Below, piece by piece: positions 38,652 to 47,715 of a stretch of DNA of 64,000 nt. The DNA is from Mangrovimicrobium sp033283265 (lineage in GTDB: Bacteria > Pseudomonadota > Gammaproteobacteria > Pseudomonadales > Halieaceae): NCBI GenBank assembly GCA_033283265.1, contig JAWMQN010000001.1, forward strand, positions 310,001-374,000, written 5' to 3'. The notes beneath the pieces were generated by a model. That model was not told the origin of the DNA. It worked only from the letters and a program-made list of their open reading frames with translations, and made no database searches. A program made the translations under genes and the position numbers. Numbering within the stretch: position 1 is the first letter of the stretch; each line of letters starts with the position of its first letter.

Positions 38652-39293
38652 CTACTGTGCAGTGGTTCTCCTTTGGTTGACAACCTCGTCTACCAGGCCG
38701 TAAGCCTTGCTTTCCTCTGCGTTCATGAAGCGATCGCGCTCGGTATCGCGCTCGATGACCTCGAGCGGCTGGCCGGTGTGCTCCGCCATCAATTCGTTGA
38801 GCTTCTTGCGGATGATCAGGATCTCCCGGGCGTGGATCTCGATGTCCGTCGCCTGGCCCTGCGCCCCGCCGGAGGGCTGGTGAATCATCGTCCGCGCATT
38901 GGGCAGGCAGTAGCGCTTGCCTTTGGCACCACCGCTGAGCAGGAAGGCGCCCATGGAAGCGGCCTGGCCGACACACATGGTGCTGACGTCGGGCTTGATG
39001 AACTGCATGGTGTCGTAGATGGAGAGGCCCGCGGTCACGCTGCCGCCAGGGGAGTTGATGTAGAGGTGGATGTCCTTGTCCGGGTTTTCCGATTCGAGGA
39101 ACAGCAACTGGGCGACGATCAGGTTCGCCATGTGGTCCTCGACCGGGCCTACGCAGAACACCACGCGTTCTTTGAGCAGGCGCGAGTAGATGTCGTAGGA
39201 GCGTTCGCCGCGGGAAGTTTGCTCGACCACCATCGGCACCAGGCCGAGGTTATTGATAGTACTGGAATTACGCCCGTCTGGCTGGAATGACAT
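38652..39293 (-). CDS. clpP: ClpP protease subunit
   Basis: 213-residue serine peptidase that forms the chambered core of ClpXP. The Ser is in VGQAASMGAFLL, the His in MIHQPSGG, and the Asp in the ERDTERDRFM region; the first residues (MSFQPDGRNSSTINNLG) are probably a cleaved propeptide. AAGGGG precedes the ATG. A terminator separates it from tig, so it likely has its own supply of transcript or partial read-through. Confidence 0.97.
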   Translation of the reverse strand: MSFQPDGRNSSTINNLGLVPMVVEQTSRGERSYDIYSRLLKERVVFCVGPVEDHMANLIVAQLLFLESENPDKDIHLYINSPGGSVTAGLSIYDTMQFIKPDVSTMCVGQAASMGAFLLSGGAKGKRYCLPNARTMIHQPSGGAQGQATDIEIHAREILIIRKKLNELMAEHTGQPLEVIERDTERDRFMNAEESKAYGLVDEVVNQRRTTAQ

Positions 39294-39317
39294 AAATACT
39301 GCCCCTTATAACGTAGA

Positions 39318-39353
39318 TAAAAAAGGCCTGCTGACGGAAGGTCAGGCAGGCCT
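39318..39353 (-). terminator. Terminator/attenuator between tig and clpP
   Basis: On the minus strand a stem of about 12 bp with one bulge (AGGCCTGC/GCAGGCCT core) is followed by seven T. Confidence 0.8.
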
Positions 39354-39372
39354 CCGTGGGTTCAGGTGCAAT

Positions 39373-40701
39373 TTACGCCTGTTCTTCCTGGGTCTCGGGC
39401 GCAATGGCTTCCTGGTAAGTACACTGCTTCTCTATGATATTGGCTCCTTCCAGCAGTTTTTCAACCACCATGTCCTCGAGAACCTTTGATTCGACGGAGG
39501 CGAGTTGCTCGCGGTTGGAGTAATACCAGTTGATGACTTCGTCCGGGTCCTCGTAGGTAGAGGCGAGATCCTCAATGGTCTCTTTCACCCGGTCGGCTTC
39601 CACCTGGATTCCGAATTTGGATACCAGCTCTGAAAGCACGAGCCCTAAGCGTACGCGCTTTTCGGCGTTCTCGGCAAACATATCGTCAGGAAGCAGGGAT
39701 TGCAGGTCGGGCATCTGGCTGGCAGCGCCGCCGAACTGCTGCACCATCTGCCGGCGCAGGACGTTGATCTCCTGGGTGATCAGTGCCTTGGGCAGTTCTA
39801 CGCTGCTGTGCGCGGCGACCACGGCGTCCATCACCTGCTGTTTGATCTTGCTCTCTACAGCGTTCTTCAGCTCGCGGGACATGTTGTCGGCGACTTCCTT
39901 GCGGAACTGTTCCAGCCCGCCCTCATTGACACCGTATTTCTCGAACAGGGTCTCGTCCAGCGGGGCGGGTTCCATCTCCTTGACACTGTTCAGTTTCACC
40001 GTGAACTCAACAGCGGCACCCTTGAGTTCCTCGTTGTGATACTCCTCGGGGAAACTCAACGAGAGGACCTTCTCCTCGCCGGGTGACATGCCGACAATGC
40101 CCTCTTCGAAGCCGGGAATCATACGGCCGGAGCCCAGTTCGAGGCTGCTGCCCTCTGCGCTACCGCCTTCGAAGGCCTCGCCATCGCGCACACCTTTGTA
40201 GTCGATGTTGACCGTGTCACCCTCGGCTGCTGCACGTTCGACTTCTTTCAGTTCGCCCTGCTGCTTGCGGAAAACCTCGATAATGTTGTCGACGTCTGCG
40301 TCGGTGACCTCTGCAACCGGCTTGGACACTTCGAAGCCCTGCATTTCTGCGGGTTCCACTTCCGGAAAGACTTCAAAAGTTGCCACGTACTCGAGATCTT
40401 TCCCGGCGGCCATGCTGCGCGGTTCGATGCTCGGTTGCCCGGCGGGGCGGAGCTTCTCCTGTACTACCGCTTCCTGGAAAGACTGGCTCATGACCTCCCC
40501 GAGCACTTCCTGGCGCACGCCCGCGCCAAAGCGCTGTTGCATGACTTTCATGGGGATCTTGCCGGGCCGGAAGCCGGGCAGGCGTACATTTTTGGCCGCC
40601 TTTTTCAGCCGCTCGTTTACTTCGCCGTCGACACGGATTGCGGGCACTCCCACAGTAAGTCGACGCTCCAGTCCTGAAGTCGTCTCAATGGAAACCTGCA
40701 T
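39373..40701 (-). CDS. tig: Trigger factor
   Basis: Ribosome-bound chaperone and prolyl isomerase. 442 residues. The ribosome-binding signature is GFRPGKIP near residue 44. The FKBP-type domain (about 150-240) includes GDTVNIDYKGVRDGEAFEGG, and the helical C-terminal domain follows. Two ATGs occur (40707 and 40701); GAGGA ends right at the first and 7 nt before the second, so the second is chosen, giving the usual MQVS start. tRNA-Leu lies 70 nt upstream. Confidence 0.95.
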   Translation of the reverse strand: MQVSIETTSGLERRLTVGVPAIRVDGEVNERLKKAAKNVRLPGFRPGKIPMKVMQQRFGAGVRQEVLGEVMSQSFQEAVVQEKLRPAGQPSIEPRSMAAGKDLEYVATFEVFPEVEPAEMQGFEVSKPVAEVTDADVDNIIEVFRKQQGELKEVERAAAEGDTVNIDYKGVRDGEAFEGGSAEGSSLELGSGRMIPGFEEGIVGMSPGEEKVLSLSFPEEYHNEELKGAAVEFTVKLNSVKEMEPAPLDETLFEKYGVNEGGLEQFRKEVADNMSRELKNAVESKIKQQVMDAVVAAHSSVELPKALITQEINVLRRQMVQQFGGAASQMPDLQSLLPDDMFAENAEKRVRLGLVLSELVSKFGIQVEADRVKETIEDLASTYEDPDEVINWYYSNREQLASVESKVLEDMVVEKLLEGANIIEKQCTYQEAIAPETQEEQA

Positions 40702-40773
40702 GGTCATTCCTCGTAAATAAAGGCAGGGGGTCGGTGCTCCTCTGGAGCACTATGCACTGCCAGTGATGTAATC

Positions 40774-40858
<85 letters not shown>

Positions 40859-41099
40859 ATTGTTTTAGGCCCCGCCCGTGGACTACTTAGAAAGCACTTG
40901 AGATAAGCCCAGCTAAGCTATTGATATTAAGAGCGTAAGCTGATCAAAAAATGCCAACGGAGGGGCGGCGCAAGGGCGCAGATTCTGCCATAAACCCCCC
41001 TTCGATTCAACCGCTTGGGGAGGTGTGCAGAGAAAATGGCGCGAGATTCGACGAAATAAAAATCTAGTTATTTATTACGAAATGTACTAAAAATCGGCC

Positions 41100-41268
41100 G
41101 GCAAAAGTGTGGAAAATTACCGCCAATGCGCGATACTACCAATGTGGCTATCTATCCCCTAGTTCAGCTGGATGGCCACGGGAGTACACCCAATGCTCCC
41201 TAAGGGAAGAAATTCCTTTATGTTTCACTCCTAATGGTCTTCTTGGGTCCCTTTCGGGACCCATTTTT
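41100..41268 (+). ncRNA. Candidate small RNA ending at an orphan terminator
   Basis: A plus-strand segment with GGGAG/CTCCC (41180-41184 and 41196-41200) and AAGG/CCTT hairpins is followed by a strong terminator at 41244-41268. The 5' end is a guess; TACTAA at 41085-41090 could be a weak -10 box. I do not recognise a known family (it is not 6S, tmRNA or RsmY/Z by eye). Confidence 0.4.
41244..41268 (+). terminator. Orphan intrinsic terminator
   Basis: 8-bp stem TGGGTCCC/GGGACCCA, TTTC loop and five T. No plus-strand gene lies upstream within more than 10 kb apart from the candidate RNA; all flanking genes are on the minus strand. Confidence 0.85.
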
Positions 41269-41325
41269 ATATCCATAATCAATACAAATCAACACGTTAT
41301 GAGGATATCTTCAGGCGGGTTCTTG

Positions 41326-41673
41326 CTACATCGTATGGGTGGGGCGATCGGAGTTCAGTGAGCCAGCCAGATGGTTTTCGATCTTTGCGTTGGCAGCGGC
41401 GTCCTGTTCGCTGAATTGCACCCCGATACCGGCTGTCCGGTTGCCCTGGGCTCCGCGAGGCGTAACCCAGACGACTTTCCCGGCAATGGGAATCTTTTCC
41501 GGTTCGTCCATCAGGGTCAGAAGCATGAATACTTCGTCGCCGAGGGCATAGGGCTTGTTGGTCGGTACGAACAGGCCGCCATCGGCAAGGAAAGGCATAT
41601 AAGCTGAATAAAGCACGGCCTTGTCCTTGATGGTCAGGGACAGGATGCCGTTGCGATTGTTCTGGCCATTCAT
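41326..41673 (-). CDS. pilZ: PilZ-domain protein (type IV pilus PilZ)
   Basis: 115-residue cytoplasmic protein with a PilZ-like beta-barrel. Downstream of holB, as in Pseudomonas, where PilZ is needed for type IV pilus assembly. The c-di-GMP-binding RxxxR and D/NxSxxG motifs are not evident, in line with the non-binding PilZ founding member. The block GGLFVPTNKPYALGDEVFML and VVWVTPRG are characteristic. No other pilus genes are present in the window. Confidence 0.88.
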   Translation of the reverse strand: MNGQNNRNGILSLTIKDKAVLYSAYMPFLADGGLFVPTNKPYALGDEVFMLLTLMDEPEKIPIAGKVVWVTPRGAQGNRTAGIGVQFSEQDAAANAKIENHLAGSLNSDRPTHTM

Positions 41674-41697
41674 GGGCGTGCCGGCTGACTGGAAATT

Positions 41698-42687
41698 TCA
41701 GCTGATACTAGCACCAGCACCGGGGGCGCCCAATAAAAAATGCAGCTTTTCGAGAATTACTTCGCATACCAGTTGCCGGTTGGGGTTGGCGCCACTGAGT
41801 ACAGCCCGCTGGGTCTGCTGGACCTCGTCGAGCAGGCGGAAAATCGCCCTGCCCCGCGCAGCGCCAAGCTGCCCCAGGGATGCGCCGCGCAATGCAGTAC
41901 GCAGGTGTGATGCAATCTGCTCCAACACTTCGGATAATTCGCTGGTTTCAAGCATGGCGAGGGTTTGTGCAAGCGACAGCTTGCCACTGAGCAGCCCCCG
42001 GCAGGCTATACGCGCCGCGACCAGGGCTTCAGGGTCGGGTGCATTGAATATCTGCTCGGCCAGCAGCGGGGCACCGTCTGCGAGATCGAGCCACTTCTCG
42101 CTCTCACTGTCCGAACCAGTGACACGCTGCAACCAGTTCAGGCTTTCTTCCCTGCTCGGCGAGGCCAGGCGCAAAAGTTGGCACCGGGAGCGCAGGGTTG
42201 CTGGAATCTGGTGTGGTCGGGCACTGAGCAATAGCAGGTAGGTTTCGGCCGGAGGCTCCTCGAGGCATTTGAGCAGCGCATTGGCGGCGCTGGTATTCAT
42301 TGTGTCAGCTGCGCTGAACACAATGACTTTTGCGCGGCCATGACTGGAGGTCTTGCCTGCGAAGGAGACGATGTCGCGGACCTGGTCGACCTTTATGGTT
42401 TGACTCTTGCCTTCCGGCAGTACCCAGCGGAAATCGCCGTGACTGCCAACGGCGCTCAACTGGCAGGCGTGGCACTGCCCGCAGTTCACCCCACCATTGA
42501 CGCGATCGCATAGCAGGCGGCGCCCGAGGGCAGCGGCAAAGCGAAATTTACCGGCGTTCCCGGGGGCCGTGATGAGCAAGGCGTGGGGAAGTTTACCGCC
42601 CTCGATCTGAGAACCGATGCGCTCCCAGGCCGCGTACTGCCATGGCAGTGGCGGGCTTACGGCGGGAAGCTCGCTGACTTCGCTCAT
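41698..42687 (-). CDS. holB: DNA polymerase III delta-prime subunit
   Basis: 329-residue clamp-loader subunit. The P-loop is degenerate (APGNAGKFRFAAALG), as expected since delta-prime does not hydrolyse ATP. Zinc-binding cysteines are in CDRVNGGVNCGQCHAC. The KVIVFSAADTMNTSAANALL segment carries sensor 1 with the SRC-type residues at RSRCQLL further on. ATG overlaps the tmk stop as ATGA, so both are translated from one mRNA. Confidence 0.93.
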   Translation of the reverse strand: MSEVSELPAVSPPLPWQYAAWERIGSQIEGGKLPHALLITAPGNAGKFRFAAALGRRLLCDRVNGGVNCGQCHACQLSAVGSHGDFRWVLPEGKSQTIKVDQVRDIVSFAGKTSSHGRAKVIVFSAADTMNTSAANALLKCLEEPPAETYLLLLSARPHQIPATLRSRCQLLRLASPSREESLNWLQRVTGSDSESEKWLDLADGAPLLAEQIFNAPDPEALVAARIACRGLLSGKLSLAQTLAMLETSELSEVLEQIASHLRTALRGASLGQLGAARGRAIFRLLDEVQQTQRAVLSGANPNRQLVCEVILEKLHFLLGAPGAGASIS

Positions 42688-43325
42688 GCCCTGCCCTCAC
42701 CCGCCATGAGCTCATCACAGATTTTATCCAGTTGCGCCTGCACGCCTGGCAGGTCCTGCGTGGCATCAACCCGGCGGTAGCGCCGCGGGTTGTCCTCAGC
42801 GAGCCCCAGATAGGTGGCGCGCACACGCTGGAAGAAGTCGAGTTGCTCCTGCTCGATACGGTCCCGCGCTCCCCTGTTTTCGGCGCGCGCCATACCCACT
42901 TCGACCGGTGTGTCGAGGAGGATTGTGTAGTCGGGTCGGCGCTCTTGCTGGACCAGTTGCTCGAGGGTCTCGATCATCTGCAAGGGCAGTTGCCGGCCAC
43001 CGCCCTGGTAGGCGTAAGTAGCGTCGGTGAAGCGGTCACAGAGTACCCATCGACCCGCGGCCAGCGCCGGTTCGATGACTTGTGCAAGGTGTTGCGCACG
43101 GGCTGCGAAAATCAGCAAGAGTTCCGCCGCCGGAGTCATCGCATCCTCGCGCGGCTGCAGCAGGAGCTGGCGAATTTCCTCCCCAAGTGGGGTTCCACCA
43201 GGTTCACGCGTTACCAGAACGTCGACCCCAAGTGTGCTGAGCCGGGATTGCAGGTACGCCATGTTGGTAGATTTGCCAGCGCCCTCGCCGCCCTCAACAG
43301 TAATGAACAAGCCTTTGGATGCCAT
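42684..43325 (-). CDS. tmk: Thymidylate kinase
   Basis: Phosphorylates dTMP to dTDP. 213 residues from the ATG at 43325 (MASKGLFITVEGGEGAGKST), with GGA upstream; the open frame to 43613 is not used. P-loop EGGEGAGKST, the DR motif in LCDRFTDATYAYQGGGR and a lid region follow. Located mid-operon between mltG and holB. Confidence 0.95.
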   Translation of the reverse strand: MASKGLFITVEGGEGAGKSTNMAYLQSRLSTLGVDVLVTREPGGTPLGEEIRQLLLQPREDAMTPAAELLLIFAARAQHLAQVIEPALAAGRWVLCDRFTDATYAYQGGGRQLPLQMIETLEQLVQQERRPDYTILLDTPVEVGMARAENRGARDRIEQEQLDFFQRVRATYLGLAEDNPRRYRRVDATQDLPGVQAQLDKICDELMAGEGRA

Positions 43326-43332
43326 CTGTGTC

Positions 43333-44367
43333 CTATTGCGCCGTGGTCTTGGGGCTCGAGGTGTAATCTTTGCGCCGCTGTAACTGGTATTTGCGCACGG
43401 CCTGCTGGTGCTCTGCAAGCGAGCGGCTGAAATAATGCCCACCGTCACCCCGGGCGACGAAGTACAGCGTATCACCCTCCCCGGGATTGAGTGCGGCGTG
43501 AATGGCTGCCGCTCCCGGTAATGCGATTGGCGTCGGCGGTAGTCCCGAGTGGCTGTAGGTATTGTAGGTGTTTGCGGCATCGCGCAAGTGCGAGCGGCGC
43601 AGATTGCCGTCAAATTCCTCGCCCAGCCCGTATATGACGGTGGGATCGGTTTGCAGCTTCATTCCCAGGTTCAGGCGCCGTACAAATACGCCGGCGATCT
43701 CACCGCGCTCCTCTACCATGCCGGTCTCGCGCTCGATAATGCTGGCCATTATCAGTGCTTCGTAGGGATCCGAATACGGCAGCTCCTCTGCCCTGCTTTC
43801 CCACTCCGCTGCGAGGGTTTGGCGCATCGCCAGATGGGCGCGGCGCAGGATATCGAGGTCTGTCGCACCGCGCTCATAGCGATAGGTATTTGGCGAGAAC
43901 CACCCCTCTGCGCTTGAATATGGTGCAACCAGATCCAGCAGCCGGCTGTCGTCAGGCCCATCCAGTACCGCCTCCAGGGTCGTTTCAGCAGCCAGTCTTT
44001 GCAGGGCCTGGGACAGGGTTATCCCCTCCGGCAAGGTTAGCTGGTAGCTTATGACCCTGCCCTCACGCAGCAGCAGAAGCAGGTCCTCAGCTGTGGCGCC
44101 CGGCGGCACGAGGTATTCACCGTGCCTGATCTGCTGGTCGATACCGGTGATTCTGCCGTAGGCGCGGATCAACAGCGGGTCCGGGTAGATGCCGTCACGC
44201 TGCAGTCTGTTGGCGAGGGAGCTCAGGCTGTCGCCGGGTTCTACCAGCAGGACAAATTCGGCCTCAGGCAGACTCAATGGCTGTTGCCAGCGCCGCTGTA
44301 CTTCGGCTATCGCGAGCAGTGCCAGCAGCGCTAGCATCAGCGCTGTTACAGATAGAGCTCTCAGCAC
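43333..44367 (-). CDS. mltG: Endolytic murein transglycosylase MltG (YceG)
   Basis: Cuts nascent peptidoglycan strands and sets glycan length at the inner membrane. 344 residues from the GTG at 44367 (reads VLRALSVTALMLALLALL), a single N-terminal span, with AGAGG upstream; it overlaps pabC by 7 nt. A LysM-like part follows (VEPGDSLSSLANRLQRDG), then the catalytic domain with the Glu in ASIIERETG and the block YNTYSHSGLPPTPI. Confidence 0.93.
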   Translation of the reverse strand: MLRALSVTALMLALLALLAIAEVQRRWQQPLSLPEAEFVLLVEPGDSLSSLANRLQRDGIYPDPLLIRAYGRITGIDQQIRHGEYLVPPGATAEDLLLLLREGRVISYQLTLPEGITLSQALQRLAAETTLEAVLDGPDDSRLLDLVAPYSSAEGWFSPNTYRYERGATDLDILRRAHLAMRQTLAAEWESRAEELPYSDPYEALIMASIIERETGMVEERGEIAGVFVRRLNLGMKLQTDPTVIYGLGEEFDGNLRRSHLRDAANTYNTYSHSGLPPTPIALPGAAAIHAALNPGEGDTLYFVARGDGGHYFSRSLAEHQQAVRKYQLQRRKDYTSSPKTTAQ

Positions 44368-45206
44368 CCTAGCGCCTCTATATACTTCTGGTGCAATGCG
44401 CGGCAAACGCGATGCTCCCGCCAGTTGCGTCCGGCGTATTCGCCAACCGGCTGCAGGCCTCGCAGGCTGTTGGTACAGAATATTTCCTCGGCGGCGCGCA
44501 GGCGCTCCGGAGAGACCTCGCCCTCTTCCACCTCGAGTCCCAACGCTGGCGCCAGACGCTCCATCAACAAGCGCCGGCGGGTACCGTTGATGCCGCAACG
44601 CTCGAGTGATGGGGTGACAATCCTGCCCTCTTCTACCAGGAATATATTTGCGCTGCTGGTAGAACAGACCTGGCCGTCGCAGTCCAGGGCGACCATGTCC
44701 TCGAAACCGGATTTCCTCGCCTCCATGGCCACGAGTACCTGTTCCAGGCGGTTGAGATGTTTGATGCCCGCCAACAGCGGTTGTGCCGCCAAACGCAGGC
44801 TGGACAAGCCGAGCCGCGAGACTGGCTGAAACTGGAGGGGACTGCGCTCGATTGTGGTCACGCGGATAATGACGCGGAGCTGCGGCTCTGTTGGTGGAGC
44901 GTAGCCTCGCGGAGCGAGTCCCCGGGTCAGGGTCAGGCGCAAAGCCGCCCACTCGCTGGCGTGCCCGTACTCGGAAACCACTGCTCGCAAATGGCCGTCG
45001 CTCAGAGCCGTGGCATGTGCGGGAAAACCAAGCCGTGCTACCCCCAACGCCAGTCGTTCGAAGTGCAGGTCGGTAAAAAGGGGGCGGCCACGATGCAGCA
45101 GGAATGTCTCGAACAGCCCGTCGCCAAAATCGAGGCCCCGGTCGGGGAGGCTAAGTGAGTTACCGGGCTTGCCGTCAATCCAGATGGAGTCTGCAGCTGC
45201 TTCCAT
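44361..45206 (-). CDS. pabC: Aminodeoxychorismate lyase
   Basis: PLP enzyme that releases p-aminobenzoate for folate. 281 residues if started at the ATG 45206; a TTG at 45218 overlapping the fabF stop is the alternative (four residues longer) and neither has a strong ribosome site. The PLP-binding Lys lies in LAGIKHLNRLEQ, and the substrate-binding part in STSSANIFLVEEG. Class IV aminotransferase fold. Stops inside the mltG start. Confidence 0.9.
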   Translation of the reverse strand: MEAAADSIWIDGKPGNSLSLPDRGLDFGDGLFETFLLHRGRPLFTDLHFERLALGVARLGFPAHATALSDGHLRAVVSEYGHASEWAALRLTLTRGLAPRGYAPPTEPQLRVIIRVTTIERSPLQFQPVSRLGLSSLRLAAQPLLAGIKHLNRLEQVLVAMEARKSGFEDMVALDCDGQVCSTSSANIFLVEEGRIVTPSLERCGINGTRRRLLMERLAPALGLEVEEGEVSPERLRAAEEIFCTNSLRGLQPVGEYAGRNWREHRVCRALHQKYIEALGC

Positions 45207-45214
45207 CTGCCGGG

Positions 45215-46459
45215 TCAAGCAGGCTTGCTGAACACCAGGGAGCCATTTGTGCCGCCAAAGCCGAAAGAGTTGGACAGTACATTGGTGATCCGACGTTCCT
45301 GGGCCGTGTGCGGTACAAAGTTCAGCGGCGCGGCGCCCTCGTCGAGATTGTCGAGATTGATCGTGGGTGGGCAGACCTGGTCGCGCAGCGCGAGGATGGA
45401 AAATATTGCCTCAACCGCACCGGCTGCGCCGAGCAGGTGCCCGATCATCGACTTGGTGGAACTCACCGCAACCTGTTCGGCGGCGGTGCCGAGAACCCTC
45501 GCAACGGCCAGACTCTCGGCGACATCACCCGCGTTGGTGGACGTGCCATGTGCGTTGATGTACTGGATTTGTGAGGGGTCCACAGCGGCATCGCGAATGG
45601 CGTTAGCCATGGACAGTGCTGCACCGCGGCCGTCGGCTGGCGGCAGTGTCATATGGTAGGCGTCCCCGCTCATGCCGAAGCCGGTGATTTCGGCGTAGAT
45701 ATTCGCGCCGCGTGCCTTGGCCGCTTCATACTCCTCGATCATCAGCACGCCGGAGCCCTCGCCGAGGACGAAGCCATCGCGGTCCCTGTCCCAGGGCCTG
45801 GAGGCCGCTTCAGGGGCATCGTTGCGCGTGGACAGTGCCCGTGCCGCTGCAAAGCCGCCAAGCCCCACCGGGGTGGTGGCCATCTCCGCGCCACCGACAA
45901 GCATCGCGTCGGCATCACCGAGTGCAATCAGTCGGGCGCCGAGCCCGATATTGTGCGTACCGCTGGTACACGCGGTGACCATGGCCAGGTTCGGCCCCTG
46001 CAGGTTGTAGCGCACGGACAGATTGCCGGAGATCATATTGATGATCGAGCCAGGAACAAAGAAGGGGGAAATGCGTCGTGGTCCCGAGTTCTGCAGGATC
46101 TCGGCATTTTTCTCGATCTGTCCGATCCCGCCTATGCCGGAGCCTATCGCACAACCGACACGCGGTGCATTTTCCTCGGTAATCTCGAGGCCGCTGTCCT
46201 GAAATGCCTGGATACCTGCTGCCATGCCGAACTGGACGAAGGTATCCATCTTGCGCGCTTCCTTGGGCTCAAGATAGGGCGAAACGTCGAAATTGCGCAC
46301 GCTGGCGGAAAAACGTGTTGTGTATGCAGATGCATCAAAGAAATCGATGGGGGCCGCGCCGCTCTTGCCGGCGAGAATATTCTCCCAGGTCTCCGCGACG
46401 CTATGTCCGATTGGGCTGATCATTCCCAGCCCGGTTACTACTACACGTCTGCCAATCAA
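45215..46459 (-). CDS. fabF: 3-oxoacyl-ACP synthase II
   Basis: Elongating condensing enzyme of fatty-acid synthesis. 414 residues. The Cys-His-His triad is visible: Cys in VTACTSGTHN, His in INAHGTSTNAGD, His in IGHLLGAAGAVE. The start is TTG at 46459 (reads LIGRRVVVTGLG) with AGAGGAA 7 nt upstream and no in-frame ATG nearby. A terminator lies between it and acpP, so expression needs read-through or its own promoter. Confidence 0.95.
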   Translation of the reverse strand: MIGRRVVVTGLGMISPIGHSVAETWENILAGKSGAAPIDFFDASAYTTRFSASVRNFDVSPYLEPKEARKMDTFVQFGMAAGIQAFQDSGLEITEENAPRVGCAIGSGIGGIGQIEKNAEILQNSGPRRISPFFVPGSIINMISGNLSVRYNLQGPNLAMVTACTSGTHNIGLGARLIALGDADAMLVGGAEMATTPVGLGGFAAARALSTRNDAPEAASRPWDRDRDGFVLGEGSGVLMIEEYEAAKARGANIYAEITGFGMSGDAYHMTLPPADGRGAALSMANAIRDAAVDPSQIQYINAHGTSTNAGDVAESLAVARVLGTAAEQVAVSSTKSMIGHLLGAAGAVEAIFSILALRDQVCPPTINLDNLDEGAAPLNFVPHTAQERRITNVLSNSFGFGGTNGSLVFSKPA

Positions 46460-46508
46460 CGCACGTTCCTCTACAACTGCAGGGTATTTCGCTTCCGCCT
46501 AAAACAGG

Positions 46509-46542
46509 AAAAGCCGCCCTATTTTAGAATAGAAACGGCTTT
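46509..46542 (-). terminator. Intrinsic terminator after acpP
   Basis: On the minus strand a 7-bp stem (AAAGCCG/CGGCTTT) with an AT-rich loop is followed by TTTT-rich sequence. It may let acpP be made in excess over fabF. Confidence 0.6.
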
Positions 46543-46559
46543 ACGTGTGCCTGTGGAGA

Positions 46560-46796
46560 TCAGGCGAGGTTTTCGTTGATGTAGTTGATAGCCAACTGTA
46601 CGGTGGTGATTTTCTCCGCTTCCTCGTCCGGGATTTCGGTCTCGAATTCCTCTTCGAGGGCCATGACCAGTTCTACCGTATCAAGGGAGTCCGCGCCGAG
46701 ATCTTCGACAAAGGAAGCCTCGGTAGACACCTCTTCTTCTTTTACACCAAGCTGTTCCGCGACGATTTTCTTAACGCGTTCTTCGATGCTGCTCAT
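46560..46796 (-). CDS. acpP: Acyl carrier protein
   Basis: 78-residue acidic carrier of acyl chains. The phosphopantetheine-attachment Ser is in LGADSLDTVELV. AGGAG lies upstream of the ATG. The 151-nt gap to fabG suggests a separate promoter, usual for this highly expressed gene. Confidence 0.98.
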   Translation of the reverse strand: MSSIEERVKKIVAEQLGVKEEEVSTEASFVEDLGADSLDTVELVMALEEEFETEIPDEEAEKITTVQLAINYINENLA

Positions 46797-46947
46797 GATT
46801 GTTTGTCACTCCTGAGATTAGTGCTATATCAAACCGGTACATCTGGTTTTTCGGCCTGAACCGGCATTTTACTAGGTTTTGTTTGAAGGATAGAAGGTTT
46901 TTTTCCCGTTGATTCGGCTTATTCAGCCAGCCCATCATAGCAGCACA

Positions 46948-47691
46948 TTACGCCATGTACATGCCGCCGTTGATATGGATTGTTTCGCCGGTAATGTAGC
47001 CGGCGGCATCGCTGCAGAGGAAGCTGACGAGAGCCGCAATTTCCTCTGGCTGGCCCAGTCGGCCAAGCGCGATCTGCGCCAGCATGAGTTCCCGTTGCTG
47101 CTCGGATAGCTCGCGCGTCATGTCCGTATCGATAAAACCGGGCGCCACGCAGTTCACCGTAATTGAACGTGAGCCGAGTTCCCGGGCCAGGGCGCGCGAG
47201 AAACCCTCGGCGCCGGCCTTGGTAGCTGCATAGTTACTCTGCCCCGCATTGCCCATGGAGCCGACAACGGAGGTAATGTTGACAATGCGTCCCCAGCGCG
47301 CCTTGGTCATGCCGCGCAGGCAGGCCTTGCTGACGCGGTAAAGGGCAGTCAGGTTGGTGTCGATGACATCGCCCCATTCCTCGCTTTTCATCCGCATCAG
47401 AATGTTGTCGCGGGTGATGCCTGCGTTGTTGACCAGTATCAGCGGTGCGCCGAAGCGCTCGCCTATCGCATCCATGACTGCTGTAACTGAACTGTCGTCG
47501 GCCACATCCAGTCGCATACCACAGCCCGCGTTACCGGCTTCAGCCAGGTAAGCGCTGATCGATTCCGCGCCGCTGTCGCTGGTGGCTGTGCCTATCACCG
47601 TGTAGCCGGCGTTGGAAAGGTGCTCGGCGATTGCACGGCCAATACCCCGGCTCGCGCCAGTGACCAGCGCTATTTTTGCTGCTTCTGTCAT
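46948..47691 (-). CDS. fabG: 3-oxoacyl-ACP reductase
   Basis: NADPH-dependent reductase of the fatty-acid cycle. 247 residues, SDR fold: TGASRGIGRAIAEHL at the start, NNAGITRDN, Ser in NITSVVGSMGNAGQ, and Tyr-Lys in SNYAATKAG. Followed by acpP; preceded by fabD with a 24-nt gap. Confidence 0.97.
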   Translation of the reverse strand: MTEAAKIALVTGASRGIGRAIAEHLSNAGYTVIGTATSDSGAESISAYLAEAGNAGCGMRLDVADDSSVTAVMDAIGERFGAPLILVNNAGITRDNILMRMKSEEWGDVIDTNLTALYRVSKACLRGMTKARWGRIVNITSVVGSMGNAGQSNYAATKAGAEGFSRALARELGSRSITVNCVAPGFIDTDMTRELSEQQRELMLAQIALGRLGQPEEIAALVSFLCSDAAGYITGETIHINGGMYMA

Positions 47692-47715
47692 TCCCTCTGT
47701 GCTCCCTGGTTTCAG

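Larger units (their letters stand above)
40859..41325. other. AT-rich gene-free interval between tRNA-Leu and pilZ
   Basis: This 467-bp region is clearly lower in GC than its neighbours and contains no credible ORF. It holds the upstream region of tRNA-Leu and, on the plus strand, a stem-rich segment ending in a strong intrinsic terminator that follows no gene (see the candidate RNA). Confidence 0.7.

Noticed and set aside
41107..41361. 84-residue plus-strand ORF (GTG start)
   Set aside because: It runs through the intrinsic terminator at 41244-41268, has no ribosome site and no protein-like composition.
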